Below, one piece after another: positions 42,801 through 53,800 of a stretch of 64,000 nucleotides of DNA. Location: NCBI RefSeq assembly GCF_902806685.2, contig NC_048542.1, forward strand, positions 3,084,533 to 3,148,532. The letters are read 5' to 3'. Source of the DNA: Maniola hyperantus (lineage: Eukaryota; Arthropoda; Insecta; Lepidoptera; Nymphalidae). Position numbers and translations under genes: made by a program. Within the stretch, counting starts at the first letter, position 1; every line of letters starts with the position of its first letter. The notes beneath the pieces were generated by a model that searched no databases, was not told the DNA's origin, and saw only the letters and a program-made list of their open reading frames with translations.

Positions 42801-45461
42801 CTACAGGTCGAGGAGGTAGGGCGAGTCGAGCGCGCCGAGCCCCGCGGCCACGCCCCCCTCGTTCGCGTCCGCGAGCTTGGTGCGCAGCATGTGGCCCGCT
42901 TGGCGGTTACAGTAGATCTTGTCCTTCGTGCTAGGTGGATAGAGAAAAAGCAGTTATACTCTATCCACGAAAGAAGTTAGCATAGAGTCTCTGTTACGTA
43001 ATCTCATACAAATGACAGAGACAAAATCTCAGTGGGTGAAGGCATTTTGAGTCACCAACCAATCACAAACGAAACATTGTTTTCGTATTGAATTTCGAAT
43101 GTTTGAAATTGGTTGGTGTATCAAAATGGTTAACGCTCACTGAGATTTTTGTTTCAGTCATTTGTATGTGATTACGTGACAGAGAAAGCACTATACTAAC
43201 TTATTTCCGTGGATAGAGGTTTCTATCTCGTTAAAACAACAATCATCATCATCATCAACCGATAGATGTCCATAGATAGACATAGGTTTGTAGAGACTTC
43301 CACACGCCCCGGTCTTACGCCGCCGCTATCCAGCGGCTCCCTGCGTCTGTCCACCTAGTGGGGGGTCTTCTAACGTTGCGCTTCCCGTTGCGATGTCCTC
43401 ATTCTATCACCTTGGAACGCCAACATCTATCGGTTTTTGGAACTATGTGCCCTGCCCATTGCCACTTCAGCTTCGCAACCCGTTGAGCTAAGTCGTACTC
43501 TGGTTTTCCTATGAATCTCATTTCTGATTTGATCACGTAGAAACTCCAGGCATAGGCTCCCTACATCCCTTTGAGTGGCTCCGAGCTTTCTAACGAGGCC
43601 GATGGGAGACAAATGACAATACAGGCGAATGAATAATGGATTTAAATCTAGTGAAGCGCTGCTCATTTGCCCAAAACAAAATAAAAACATTATTTTTTAA
43701 AACAACAAATTTTAATTGATTAAAATAATAATCGATCTTTGAAATGTGATTATTTATGGTTAGTAAGCTTACCCGATAATTACTCCAAAGATGCCCAACT
43801 CCGATACCAAATCCGTGAGTGGAGGCGGCACGGCCGCTCCGGGCCGGACCACGTACCCGGCCACCTGGGAAATTATCATTTATTATACACGCTGAAATTG
43901 TAATGGTCGTTTTCCCGAAGCGAAATGATTTTATTATAATAATAAAATTTCTTTATTAAGGTAAAAACCCAAAGCAAAAAAAACCACAAATATACAAAAT
44001 TAAAATAAGTGAATATTTATACTAAAATAAAATTTTGTCATGGTATTACAATCTATTTATAAATATGTATAAAAAATTATTAAGAGTCAAAAATGGCAAA
44101 TTTATCATCGAGAAAACAAAACTCGAATGAGACCTCGAACCAATAGTAATACCGCGTGCGTGCAGGCTAGTGTACGCCGTATCACTACGTGCGAGACCTT
44201 ATTTTGCTCTAAACTGACACTTTATTGGCAGCACGGTTCGAGTGGATACCTACTGTTTACGTTATGTCTACATATGAATGACTTACAATGGTTTCTCACA
44301 CTTTCGAGTTAATGATTTTTTATAGTACTACTGAGGGCAAATCATTCTTCCGCGGGAAGACAACCACTAAAATTTCAGCGTGTGTATTATTTCATCATCA
44401 TCATCGTTATCAACCAATAGACGTCCATTGCTGTTAGGTCTCTTGTAGGGACTTTTTTTTTTAAATTCATTGATCACGGTTTCTATTGAGTACATTTAAA
44501 AAACACAGATCACCATCTTCTAGAAACTGTAGAAGTTTATGTGAGGATGGCGATGGATGGACTTCCACTCGCCATGGTCTTGCCCCATCGATCCATCATC
44601 ATTAAGTCATGCTGATGCAGATGTCTGAATCAATGCGAATGCTCCGCATTTGCGGATGCGGATGCGAATATCCGTAACACCCCTGGTCTCAACCAATGGA
44701 AGTCCACTGTTTGAACTGTGATCTCGGCTCCCTACAACTCGTCAGATGTCGTCTCTCCTGATGTGAGGTGTACCGATGGTACGTCTTCCGATGTGGTGTC
44801 ACCATTCCAGCACGTTGAAGCCCCAACATCTAACAACTAAGTGCTCAAAGTACTGGGAGAATATAACTCACCAACGGTGGTAATATCCTTTCCATGAGGA
44901 TATAGGCGGCTCTTTCCCGACTGTGTCGCATACGCAGTAACGCCTCGCGCACGTCCGAGCCGTACAGGTTGTTGCCCCCACCTTCACGCTGAGGCTTCAG
45001 TACAAATCTGAAAACAAAAACAAGGATCCTCCTTTTGTTAAAAAGCGGCTAACTCCAAAAATAAATTTTAGAGTTAAACCAAAAAAACGTGAGCAAGTCA
45101 AGAGTGAATAGGCATCTCTTCTAGGCAAACGCGCTCCATCTTAGGCTGCATCATCACTTGCCACCAGGTCTGAGTGCAGCCAAGCGCTCAAACCTGGTGG
45201 CAAGTGGCGCAATCTATGAATTTAATAAATAAACTAAAATAATAAAAAACTCACCTCTCAGCATCCGCTAAAGCCATATCCACAGCCCGTTCTCCATTCT
45301 CATCAAAGTCAAGAGAGTAAAGGCCTGTGAAGATGTCCCTGACTCTCCCAGTCGCTGCTCCAGCGCCCATGAACTTCTCCAGAACTCCGGGTGCTGCTAG
45401 CGCTTGCTGCACCTTCTTCGTTCCAGCCAGCTGGTAGTGAATGGAGGGGCATTTTATTGCT
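42801..45461 (-). CDS. GSS: Glutathione synthetase, C-terminal four exons
   Basis: Exons on minus: 45461-45255, 45007-44872, 43864-43773 and 42930-42801 (stop TAG), with good GT/AG sites and matching phases. Recognisable blocks of eukaryotic glutathione synthetase are QLAGTKKVQQALAAPGVLE, FVLKPQREGGGNNLYG (glycine-rich ATP/glutathione loop), AAYILMERILPP, SELGIFGVIIG and the C-terminal GHMLRTK...GGVAAGLGALDSPYL. The cytosolic enzyme joins gamma-glutamylcysteine and glycine using ATP. About 188 codons are present, under half of the ~480-residue enzyme. Upstream exons are not seen in the remaining 18.5 kb, which is TE mosaic, so either intron 5' of 45461 is very long or the gene is broken here. 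Confidence 0.93.
42955..43215. mobile_element. MITE, CTCTATC...GGATAGAG family, copy 2
   Basis: Same termini and interior as 42490-42760. In the last intron of glutathione synthetase. Confidence 0.8.
43237..43612 (-). mobile_element. RTE-type LINE, 5'-truncated 3' end
   Basis: Minus-strand frame pieces LRDQIRNE..RRKTRV and AQDRGVWKSLQ-like sequence with an ATG/CAT-repeat tail (43243-43257). Typical RTE 3' end in Lepidoptera; in a glutathione synthetase intron. Confidence 0.7.
44393..44860 (-). mobile_element. RTE-type LINE 3' end fragments
   Basis: ATCATCATCATCGTTATCAA tail plus CCAATAGACGTCCATTGCTG; a second overlapping piece begins at about 44695. Decayed. Confidence 0.6.
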
Positions 45462-45549
45462 CTGGAACAAAATTGAACGCCATTAGAGTGAATGGCGTGA
45501 CATCATGCTTGACATGCACTTTGAAGATAGCATTAACTCAAGCATGATT

Positions 45550-45690
45550 ATCGACATGGGGGTACCAAGGTGTTGGAGTGACCTCGCAAAGTAAAGTTCA
45601 AGTGTTGGCAGTCCACTAGGTGGATAAACGACGTTAAAATTGCAGGGAACCGCTGGTTACAAACGGCACAAGACCGTGGTGAAGTGAAAG
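45550..45690 (+). pseudogene. RTE-type LINE fragment (C-terminal)
   Basis: Reads RWINDVKIAGNRWLQTAQDR at 45620-45680, the stereotyped end of RTE reverse transcriptases. It runs directly into the IAP-like sequence. Confidence 0.55.
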
Positions 45691-46320
45691 TTCCTATAAG
45701 AGATATATTAGTGCGATGCGCTTTCTGTAATGTAGAAATGTTACAATGGGTGGAAGGCAACGATCCCGCCTAAGATCATCGGCGCTTTGCTCCGCAGTGT
45801 TCCTGTTGTTGTTCCTGAGACGCCAGGCCGACTCTGGTAACGTACCCATGGAACCGTCACCCACCACAGCCGGCCGCAATGAGGACGAAGTCCAAGCGCC
45901 CGTCAGGACCAACACCGTTTATTTGTTGGGGCCCGCTCACCGTCACTTTGCCTCCGAAGCTACCATACTTCAGGGGCCGGGCTTCATCTATACAGGCCAG
46001 TGTGATAAAACGGTGTGCTTTTACTGCGGTGGTGGTCTCAGGGACTGGCGAAATGACGCCGTTCCTTGGAAGGTGCCCCGCCCGCGCGTTTGATCGTTGC
46101 GCGTACGTGCATCTTGTCAAGGCTAGCGAGCACGTCAAGTCGGAAGCGTCCGTCATCTCCGCACCGGTAAAAGAATATGAATCTGAAGCTCCGTCCTCGA
46201 CCTCCGTACAAAAACCCAGCAAGGCGACGAGTATGTGCAACATCTGCAGAATCAACAAGAGAAATGTGTGCTATACGCCGTCGGACATGTGGCATGTCAA
46301 ACATGCGCTTTATCCGTGAA
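45690..46320 (+). pseudogene. Inhibitor-of-apoptosis (BIR/RING) pseudogene, copy 1
   Basis: A first partial BIR repeat lies near 45715-45830 (CAFCNVEMLQW, then an in-frame stop). A second BIR is near 45990-46120 (CFYCGGGLRDW, then a frameshift that destroys the zinc-binding His). A C-terminal RING begins at 46235 (CNICRINKRNVCY) and its second half is readable in another frame up to about 46345 (CQTCALSV). Order BIR-BIR-RING is that of insect and baculovirus IAPs, which block caspases and ubiquitinate targets. No introns are visible, consistent with a processed or virus/TE-borne copy. Non-functional as read. Confidence 0.8.
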
Positions 46321-46339
46321 CACAAGCCCCATATGCCTA

Positions 46340-46740
46340 CGGCCCGCCGTTTATTTGTTGGGGGCCGCTCACCGTCACTTTGCCTCCGAAGCTACCATAC
46401 TAGATAGTTTAACGAGTGGCCGCAAGGTTTGCACCCAAAACCAGAGGAACTTGCCGAAGCGGGTTTCATCTATACAGGCCAGAGTGATAAAACGGTGTGC
46501 TTTTACTGCGGTGGTGGTCTTAGGGACTGGCGAAATGACGCCGTTCCTTGGAAGGTGCACGCCCGCGCGTTTGATCGTTGCGCGTACGTGCATCTGCATC
46601 TTGTCAAGGGTAGCGAGTACGTCAAGTCGGAAGCGTCCGTCATCTCCGCACCGGTAGAAGAATATGAATCGGGAAGCTCCGTCCTCGACCTCCGTACAAA
46701 AACCCAGCAAGGAGGAGGCTTGTTGTTGTGTTGTTCAGTA
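46340..46740 (+). pseudogene. IAP pseudogene, duplicated BIR segment (copy 2)
   Basis: Near-identical repeat of 45920-46230. It retains about 60 nt missing from copy 1 and an exact BIR zinc pattern C-x2-C-x16-H-x6-C (46497-46583). It lacks the first BIR and runs out before the RING, so it is a partial duplication rather than a gene. Confidence 0.8.
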
Positions 46741-46854
46741 GTCGTTTGCAAAAAATCAAGCAAAAAAGTAAATAGCACTAAATATGGCATCTCATTTTAC
46801 AAGTAAGTACAAGTATATCGTTGTTATTTTCCATAAAAATCAATAACCGTTCCA

Positions 46855-47060
46855 GATATTCCTGAAGAAATAGCCAAATTGACGGAAATTGAAAAGAGGT
46901 CTTTATTGAGAATTGTGCCGTTCATACAAATTATTCTAGTACAAAACCGCTTCAGTCAGGATTGGTGTAGGGGGCAAGTTGTTCTATTCGCCAAGGATAT
47001 TTTACTAGTTTCAAAATTCTCCAAGATTTCTAAACCGATTAAAAAAATATTTTTTCAGTG
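46855..47060 (+). pseudogene. Helitron-associated DUF6570-like fragment
   Basis: Reads IPEEIAKLTEIEKRSLLRIV followed by PFIQI and GQVVLFAKDI, like the region upstream of the Helitron replication-initiator domain. The frame closes at 47064. Confidence 0.5.
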
Positions 47061-47722
47061 GTAATAAGAAGCTTGCGGGTAGTTCCCATAAAAATTCTGA
47101 CTGCTACTCAACAGTACGTTCCAGTTTACAAGATTAGCCAAGATCACTTGGAGTTTATGTTTGGACACATTAGATCTCATGGTGGTTGTAACACTAACCC
47201 AACAGCGCGACAGTTTCAAGCAATATAATATAAAAAGCTCTTAGTAAAGTCGGAGCTTCGAAATCTTGACCAGGGAAATTGTACATCCCTTGAAGAAATT
47301 TTTATTTTAACATGCTCCTCTGCTGTCAAACATATAAATCTTTCGATCGAACCTTCAAAGTTAGATGAAAGTAATGATGAAGACGAAATTACTTCATTGT
47401 ATGAACAAGCCATGTTTGACGAAGAAATAAGTATACTTGTAGAAGATACTACAGAATTTAGTAGTCAGGTAGTATCATACATAGCAGGATTCATCGTACA
47501 TAGGTTGCGGTTTGATTGCGAATACAACTGATGACAATCACCTTCGGTTTATAAAATTGAAGGATAAAGGTGGACTTATATTTCCTTCCAATGACGTAAT
47601 AACTATTTGTAAACGTATGGAAGTAATTATAAAATCCTCCATTCTTTCAAATGATAAAATAAAAATATCATCTAAAACTGTAAAACAACAGCTGATGTCT
47701 AAATCCTTAGCGCATTTTTAAG
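47060..47722 (+). pseudogene. P-element/THAP9-type transposase, C-terminal part
   Basis: QDHLEFMFGHIRSHGG near 47140 is the block around the last catalytic acid region of THAP9/P transposases. VSYIAGFIVHRL lies near 47480, then after a one-base slip KDKGGLIFPSNDV at 47555-47600. Several stops. The N-terminal and middle parts of related elements occur at 51976-53800 and 62335-63000. Confidence 0.75.
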
Positions 47723-48180
47723 GAGAGAGCTCCCCATGAAGAAACTTTTCTTACCTTATTAGCTGAAGTCGAAAACATGATTAATAGTCGACCGCTGACT
47801 CATGTTTCGGTAGACCATCGTGATCCAGAAGCTCTTACTCCAAACCATTTTTTACTCGGCTCATCTTCAAACTTCAACTCATCATTGTGAAATGATCCAA
47901 GCCGTACCTCGGCTTGGATCATTTAACAGTTTAGGAAGCAATGGCGCATGATATGTATGAAATATGTAGGTAGTCACAGAACTTATATTATGTCGAGCGT
48001 CATTTATATATCAATAGTAGAATTCTGAAAACGAGCAACCTCCTTCGTGTTTTCTTCAATCTACGCGATATTGGCGAAGTAAATTATGCCGTGGTGGCAC
48101 TACCAAAAGCCACTAAGCAAGAAACAACAATGAATAAAGCAGTCAGTAGCGGAATCTCGTTGTTTTCAAACGTAACGTAA
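47722..48180 (+). pseudogene. BEL/Pao integrase C-terminal fragment A
   Basis: Frames give AEVENMINSRPLTHVSVDHR, PEALTPNHFLLGSSS and, beyond a palindrome, RKQWRM, all standard BEL/Pao integrase blocks. Broken by stops and the 15-bp palindrome. Confidence 0.75.
47890..47924. repeat. Perfect 15-bp inverted duplication, 5-nt loop
   Basis: AAATGATCCAAGCCG (47890-47904) and complement (47910-47924). It interrupts Pao integrase sequence. Confidence 0.88.
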
Positions 48181-48184
48181 CGTT

Positions 48185-49142
48185 AGATCTTAACGTCTCT
48201 AAATGTTTTGCCATATCTTTTACACGTAAAAACAATGTTTATAAAATCCACATACAAATTAAAAAACCAAGAGCTGGATCATGTATCCTCTATACGAGAT
48301 CTAGGTGTTATAGTTGATGGTAAACTTCTATACGACATTCATGTGGATCAAATTGTGAGCAAGGCATCAAAAATGTTGGGATTCTTAATCCGATCGTCTA
48401 AAGATTTCACTAAACTCAAAACCATTAAAGTTCTTTATTGTGCCTTGGTTAGGAGCAATCTTGAATATGCATCTCAAATTTGGAACCCTCAGTATGAAGT
48501 ATATATTCAACGTATTGAGAGAATCCAGAAAAAATTCACTCGGTTCCTCAAATACAAATTTAAACTCAAATCTAATACAAGCTACGAAGGCATTTGTGCC
48601 CAGTTGCACCTATTACCACTGACCACTCGGAGATATATAAGTGATATTTCCTATCTAATAACTATTGCAAATAACTCAGTAGACTGTGCGCCGCTTCTTG
48701 AGAAGTTACACTTTAAAGTCTAGCAATACTCATCCTCGCTTCTTTTCAATGTTTCACACACCGCATACGCATACCAATTTTCGTAGAAACTCGTTTATGC
48801 TTAGATCAGCCTCATCGTTTAATAAAATTTGTAAAAATGACAAAAATTTGGACCTATTCTGCATCACTGGTACCACTATTCGGAAAGCTCTGGCCAATGA
48901 ATTCATTAACGCTCATACCTCAGTTGAATAATTCGTTGGCCAGATCTCGTTTCTCGTTTTTTATTTTTTTTATTTTATTACTTTTCCCTGAAATTTCTCT
49001 CCCCCAGTCGAGTTTTTTTGTTATTCTTATGTGTATTCTATCTGTGAAAACTTGTCATTAGCTTTAATCTTCTTCTGTTTTTACCTATTCATTTTTTCAT
49101 ATTAGCTGTAAGTTTTCCTGTTAAATAAAATAAATAAATAAA
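48185..49142 (+). mobile_element. 5'-truncated jockey-superfamily LINE
   Basis: Begins with a palm/thumb segment (LNVSKCFAISF then RDLGVIVDGKLLYDIHV). The frame 48208-48723 continues through NLEYASQIWNP to a stop; a shifted frame carries the last ~80 residues to 48931. It ends in an AAATAAATAAATAAA tail at 49123-49141. The 5' end joins Pao sequence directly. Confidence 0.85.
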
Positions 49143-49197
49143 CACTAGCGACGAAGTGGAAATAATTCGTATGTTGAAGTAAATTCTTGAAATATAA

Positions 49198-49625
49198 TAA
49201 TGCCACTCGGTAAAGTGGAAAGTTTTCATGCGGGAACACAAGATTGGGACGCATACGACGGCATGCGCCACGGCTGCGACGAGCGTGCCAGCATCGGGGA
49301 CAGGCATTGTGGACGACGGCCTGAATCGAGTGGGCGCAGCGCGAGGCCAGCGCGCGCCGGGTGGCGGCGGCCCCAGGGCCGGCAGCAGCGTGGGGGCCCG
49401 AGGCCTCTGCGGCCAGTGCGCAAAGGGGCCTCATCCAGAAGGAAGATGCAAATATAGGTTTTATAATTGTGATCTATGTGGGGACAGAGGTCATTTGAAG
49501 GTCAGATGTCCCCAGAAGCGAAAAAGTGAGTGGCGGTTCGAGACAGAAACAGAAAGGTCAGATCAAATTTTAACAATTCTGATTCAGATAGTGACGACGA
49601 TTGCCACTTTTATAATTTTATAAGC
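49198..49625 (+). pseudogene. Gypsy-type Gag, internally deleted
   Basis: MPLGKVESFHAGTQDWDAYD is a Gag N-terminus of Gypsy elements. Within about 20 codons it passes to a GC-rich linker and two zinc knuckles (CGQCAKGPHPEGRC, CDLCGDRGHLKVRC). The capsid region in between is missing, apparently by deletion at about 49255. Confidence 0.7.
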
Positions 49626-49679
49626 GGCAGAGACGATGGCCCCTAATATGCGATTTTAAATATTAGCTCAGACTGGCTG

Positions 49680-49932
49680 ATTTGTTTTGGGCCAGATGGG
49701 TCAAAGAAGTTTTACCAGTTCTTCTCCCTAGGAAGAATGGCAAGATGAAGCACCAACTCTCAAAAAGGGTGACGTGGTGTTGATCGTAGATCCAAAAGCA
49801 CCACGAGACACGTGGCCGAAGGGAATTATCGAGAAAACTTATCCTGGAAAAGATGGCAGAATTAGGGTGGTTGACGTAAGGACCAAATCGGATATCTTCC
49901 GGAGACCTGTAATTATTTCCTCTTCCTACTAA
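49680..49932 (+). pseudogene. BEL/Pao integrase C-terminus, fragment B
   Basis: KKGDVVLIVDPKAPRDTWPK and GKDGRIRVVDVRTKSDIFRR, ending in three stops at about 49930. It is the C-terminal continuation expected after fragment A, but 1.5 kb away and separated by a LINE and a Gag fragment. Confidence 0.85.
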
Positions 49933-49960
49933 TGATGAGTGTCACGGTCGTGACACTGGG

Positions 49961-50155
49961 CGGGAGGATGTTACCGACGCACCACCATAAAATCACACAA
50001 TGTACGGCGCCACTAGTCTTTATATGTAAACTGTAGAAATTATATTGGCAACACTCGCCGCCATTACGTTTGTGAGTAGTCTGAAGTGAACAATGTCGTC
50101 CCGCCCTGCTTTTCTAATAATTTAAAAATAAATAAGTGTTTTTTATTTCAAAACG
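49961..50155 (+). repeat. Putative Pao LTR (start), with polypurine tract
   Basis: A purine-rich GGGCGGGAGGA (about 49959-49969) precedes TGTTACCGACGC, a usual Pao LTR start. AATAAA-type signals lie near 50125. The right end is not defined and no second LTR was found. Confidence 0.5.
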
Positions 50156-50450
50156 TCCAAACCACGCCTTAGGACCTATCCGCTTTGCACATCCCCCACA
50201 AGCGAGAATAAAGTCTAGACACAGTGGTCGAAAAACATACTATTGTTATATTTTAATTGACAGATATTTTACCAGCCGAAACGCCATACTAGGTTACTAT
50301 CGTAACTGCAAGGTCGGTAAAAGGACAGTAGGTTGTTGCGCCCACATAATGACTGTAATGTGGTACTTGGGTTATGAGAGGCATAGAACCGAAAATGTAC
50401 AGCCTTTTCTAGATAATATTTTAATATCGATTCCAGAAAGTATTCATTAA
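50156..50450 (+). pseudogene. SWIM-like zinc-finger transposon fragment
   Basis: Open frame 50136-50450 with CKVGKRTVGCCAHIMTVMWY, the C-x-G-x-R-x-V-G-C-C-x-H pattern seen at the end of several insect DDE transposases. Family not resolved. Confidence 0.5.
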
Positions 50451-50488
50451 ACAATTTAAAAAAGGTTGAGTTTTATTTTACTTTATTT

Positions 50489-50678
50489 AATAAGTAGCTG
50501 GTGCCCACGACTTCGTCCGCATAGAATTGGTTTTTTTAAAATCCCGCGGCAACTCTTTGATTTTCCGGGATAAAAGTAGCCTATGTCACTCTCCGTCAAT
50601 CCGTCGCACCGTTGCGAAGTGATTAAAGGACAAACCAACAAACAAACACACTTTCTCATTTATAATAAGGGTACTGAT
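50489..50678. repeat. Helitron-like repeat copy
   Basis: AGCTGGTGCCCACGACTTCG through CACTTTCTCATTTATAATAA; family of 36165-36428. Confidence 0.75.
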
Positions 50679-50819
50679 AATTAAAAAACTACATTCTTTT
50701 GTATCCTTATCAATTTATTCAAACAACTTATCACAAGAATGAGTGATTTTACTACATAACCTACAAATCTTAAAACATGAAATAAAAACAAAACCCCAGG
50801 TCCTACAAAAATATCATTT

Positions 50820-51145
50820 TTGGACATAAGTAGTAGTCTAACCAGACCAGATGTTCCTGTTGTAGCCCCTACCACATCTAAATCTGTTACTAATACAATA
50901 AATAAAAACACTAATACTGGTAGTGGTAGGAGTGATCCAATAAATAGATGGAATGCAGCACCTAAACTTCCAAATAAAGTGAGTGGGAAAAATATTGTAA
51001 CAAATAATACCAAAGCCCCTAACGAATTTGCCTCTTCGTCCAGAGTTAATAGCGAACCCTTTGATACTTTTCAATATTCTCCCACCGTGCTTTTATATTT
51101 TTTCACTATCGTGAGTAGATATGTCGCGTCAAAGCATTTTTGGTA
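50820..51145 (+). other. Unidentified open frame
   Basis: 108 codons, Ser/Thr/Asn-rich without motifs. Possibly Gag-like leader or chance. Confidence 0.2.
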
Positions 51146-51219
51146 GGATACATCTATTGGAACCAAGGAGTTCAGAGACAGATAATTCAAAAAATGTAAA
51201 GGGATCTCAGTGATCACAA

Positions 51220-51975
51220 TATTTTGGTACACGAATTCAAAACTGCTCTGGAGAACATGCCTAATAAAAGCTTTAAAGTAGTGATCCAACCAGACCGCGT
51301 TCCGCGCGGGCAGCACGAGCGGCACTACACACGCCTACCACTAGCGAAGTGGCGGCCGTGGTGGCCGGCTCGTAACACACCGCCGGCAGGGACATCGTGT
51401 TGCGCATGCGCGATGGACAGCTCAGTCGCATTGCCGACAGACATAGGTTCTACGACGCTCTCCAGTACCCGATTTTTTTGAAAAGGGCAGGAAGGGTATC
51501 ATTTTGAAATACCACAGATGAATCCACAGACTGGGCGTCCAGTGCCCAACAAAAAGTTTCATGCATGGACTTCTATGCCTACCATCTCATGGTGCGTAAC
51601 AATTATTTTAATCTGCTGCTGCTCTGCAAGCAATTTCTGCTGCAGTTCTTAGTTGATATGTATGCCAAAATAGAAAGTGAGCGTTTCAGACACATCATCT
51701 CTTTGAATCAAAGTAAGTTGCGAGCAGAAAACTACATACATTTGCAAGACGCTGTAAGGAATGACACGTAAGTTAACGGAGGGAACATGGTTTTACTCCC
51801 CTCCTCCGTCGTAAACAGTCCAAGACATTTCCATGAGTACACGCAAGACGCATTCGCATATGTTCGGCACTATGGTCGCTCTAATCTGCTCATCACATTT
51901 ACGTGCAACTCGGCTTGGCCAGAGATTACCATCGAAGTTTGCCTGGCCAAAAAGACGTCGAAGAAAAACTTTCTA
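51220..51975 (+). pseudogene. Helitron replication-initiator/helicase N-domain fragment
   Basis: ELKTALE..KVVIQPDRVPRGQHERHY opens it; then DIVLRMRDGQLSRI and YDALQYP, then FYAYHLMVRNNYFNLLL, ENYIHLQDAVRND and LPSSVVNSPRHFHEYTQDAF ending LITFTCNSAWPEIT. This is the order of the Helitron_like_N domain. Three frame slips. It passes directly into P-type transposase. Confidence 0.85.
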
Positions 51976-53800
51976 AGAATAATGTGACGGTAGCTGAATT
52001 TTTTAATAGAATGCATTCTAAGATAAATAAACGTAAGCGAATGACGTTGAAATTTCCTCCATCCATAAGAAAGTTTGCCCTTACCTTAGAATTTCCTTCA
52101 CCAGCTGGCTACAAATATGTCAGAAGGGTATTTGACTCAACTTTACCACATCCATCAACCCTTAATAAGTGGTATCAAAATATAGTTGGAAATCCAGGTT
52201 TCTTGGAGGAAGCATTCCGGGCGTTAAAAGATGAAGTGGTTGCAACTAATGACAGAGAATTAATGTTCTGCTTGATCGTATATGAAATGGCCATTAGGCA
52301 AAAAAAATCAACGAAAATTAATGGAAGGATTAGTCTCTTTTAGTGAAAATACGGAAGAAACAGCGACTCAAGCCTGTTTAATGTTAGTGCCAACAAATGA
52401 TTCTTTTAAGTTACCCTTGGGCAATTTTTTAGTAAATGGGTTTTCAGGGCAACAAATAGCGAATATTCTCAAAAGAGCTTTAGAAAAACGCCATGAAGTT
52501 GGAGCCATAGTAGTGACCAGTGGCGAGGGGTGAAAATCTGAAAAAGGGAAGCCGGAGCAACAAAAAAAAGTTCTTACCTAAAAAAATATCAGCTCCACAC
52601 CACCGTCACCGATTCACCATTTATTTTGTAAAAGCACTGGTATTTTCAAAATCTTTGTGACTTTGAAAAAAGCCTTTTTATGTTGCTGTGAGACACATCT
52701 GTGCTTGCTTGCTTTATTAAATACACACTTAACCCAAACCAAATCAAAAACTAAGTATACCTAACCATTTTAGTCTTTAGTTTCAGTCAAATTAAAAGAT
52801 AATCATCAAAGAGATTCCAACACAATCGCTAATAAATAGAAAACAAGGCCAGAACAGTCATTTGTATTCGAAAGGAATATGCCTGTTCTTTTTTACGAAA
52901 TGAGCTAAAATCTAAACATCTACTTAATTATGTGAATTTAATGCCATTTCTTATGTTGAATTACCAAACTGAAACTAAATCAATATTAACTTACACTTAT
53001 TAGAATTATTAATCACTAACCCCAATTTATTATACTTAAGTATATCAAAATAACATAATCACAAACTTTAAAATCAAGCGCGCATGATGCTTCACCTTCA
53101 CGTAAACAAAATATGTATCAAAGCGCCCTACAAAATACAAAATAGTAGTATGTACCTGTTGAAACAGTACTGTGAATACAATTTTTAATTTGGAGGTGTA
53201 ATACAGTAACCCGGCATGCAGCGGCTTATTCGTGTCAAATTTGTCTGACCTGTCAGAGCTACAAATTCGTATTTGCTACCGGGCCAAATTAAATTGGTGG
53301 TTCTCGTCCGTAAAGCAAGACAGACGTTGTTCGCTTCCTAGGGAAATGAAAGAGATGGAATGCTAAGAAAGCGCTAAGGCATAACCCGATGTTTACCGGG
53401 TTGTTTGCGAGTTTACTATACTATTATATTAGCTTGTTTATAACTATGACTTGATGCATAGCATAGATTTTATTTGATGTTATTATAAATTTTTAGGCAA
53501 ATAAATTTCGTACACAGTACGTAGCATGCATTTGGGCTTTGGCCTACATTTATGTCACTAAGTACTAGTAGTACCTAAGTACTTACGCTATATGCCAATT
53601 CTGAAAGGGAAGCCGATGGGAATCGTGTTATATGGACATTTCGCCACTGGTAGTGACCCTCACTTTTGATGGACATACTTCAACTTTTGCTGCCGCTAAC
53701 GATTTGGGCTGTGAATTAGATGAAGATCTAAAAGTTTGGTTGATACTTGATCCATGTCACATGGTGAAATTGATATAAAATACGCTAGAATACAAAAACG
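51976..53800 (+). pseudogene. P-element/THAP9-type transposase, central part, split by a hAT insertion
   Basis: Frames 51976-52343 and 52282-52533 (FALTLEFPSPAGYKYVRR, LPHPSTLNKWY, PLGNFLVNGFSGQQIANI) resume after the insertion at 53650 with VVTLTFDGHTSTFAAANDLG and LDPCHMVKL, the DDE core order. A frame slip lies near 52290 and a stop at 53776. Related fragments are at 47060 and 62335. Confidence 0.82.
52518..53649. mobile_element. Non-autonomous hAT transposon, 1,132 bp
   Basis: Perfect 8-bp duplication GTAGTGAC (52510-52517 and 53650-53657) and short termini CAGTGGCGA / TCGCCACTG. No open frame of note inside. It splits P-type transposase sequence that reads on across it. Confidence 0.92.

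Noticed and set aside
45857..46790. Several long minus frames over the IAP region
   Set aside because: Complement of the two duplicated BIR segments; no independent motifs.
49200..49457. Host GC-rich gene at 49.2 kb
   Set aside because: Opens with a Gypsy Gag N-terminus and ends in zinc knuckles; the GC-rich middle is a deletion joint and linker.
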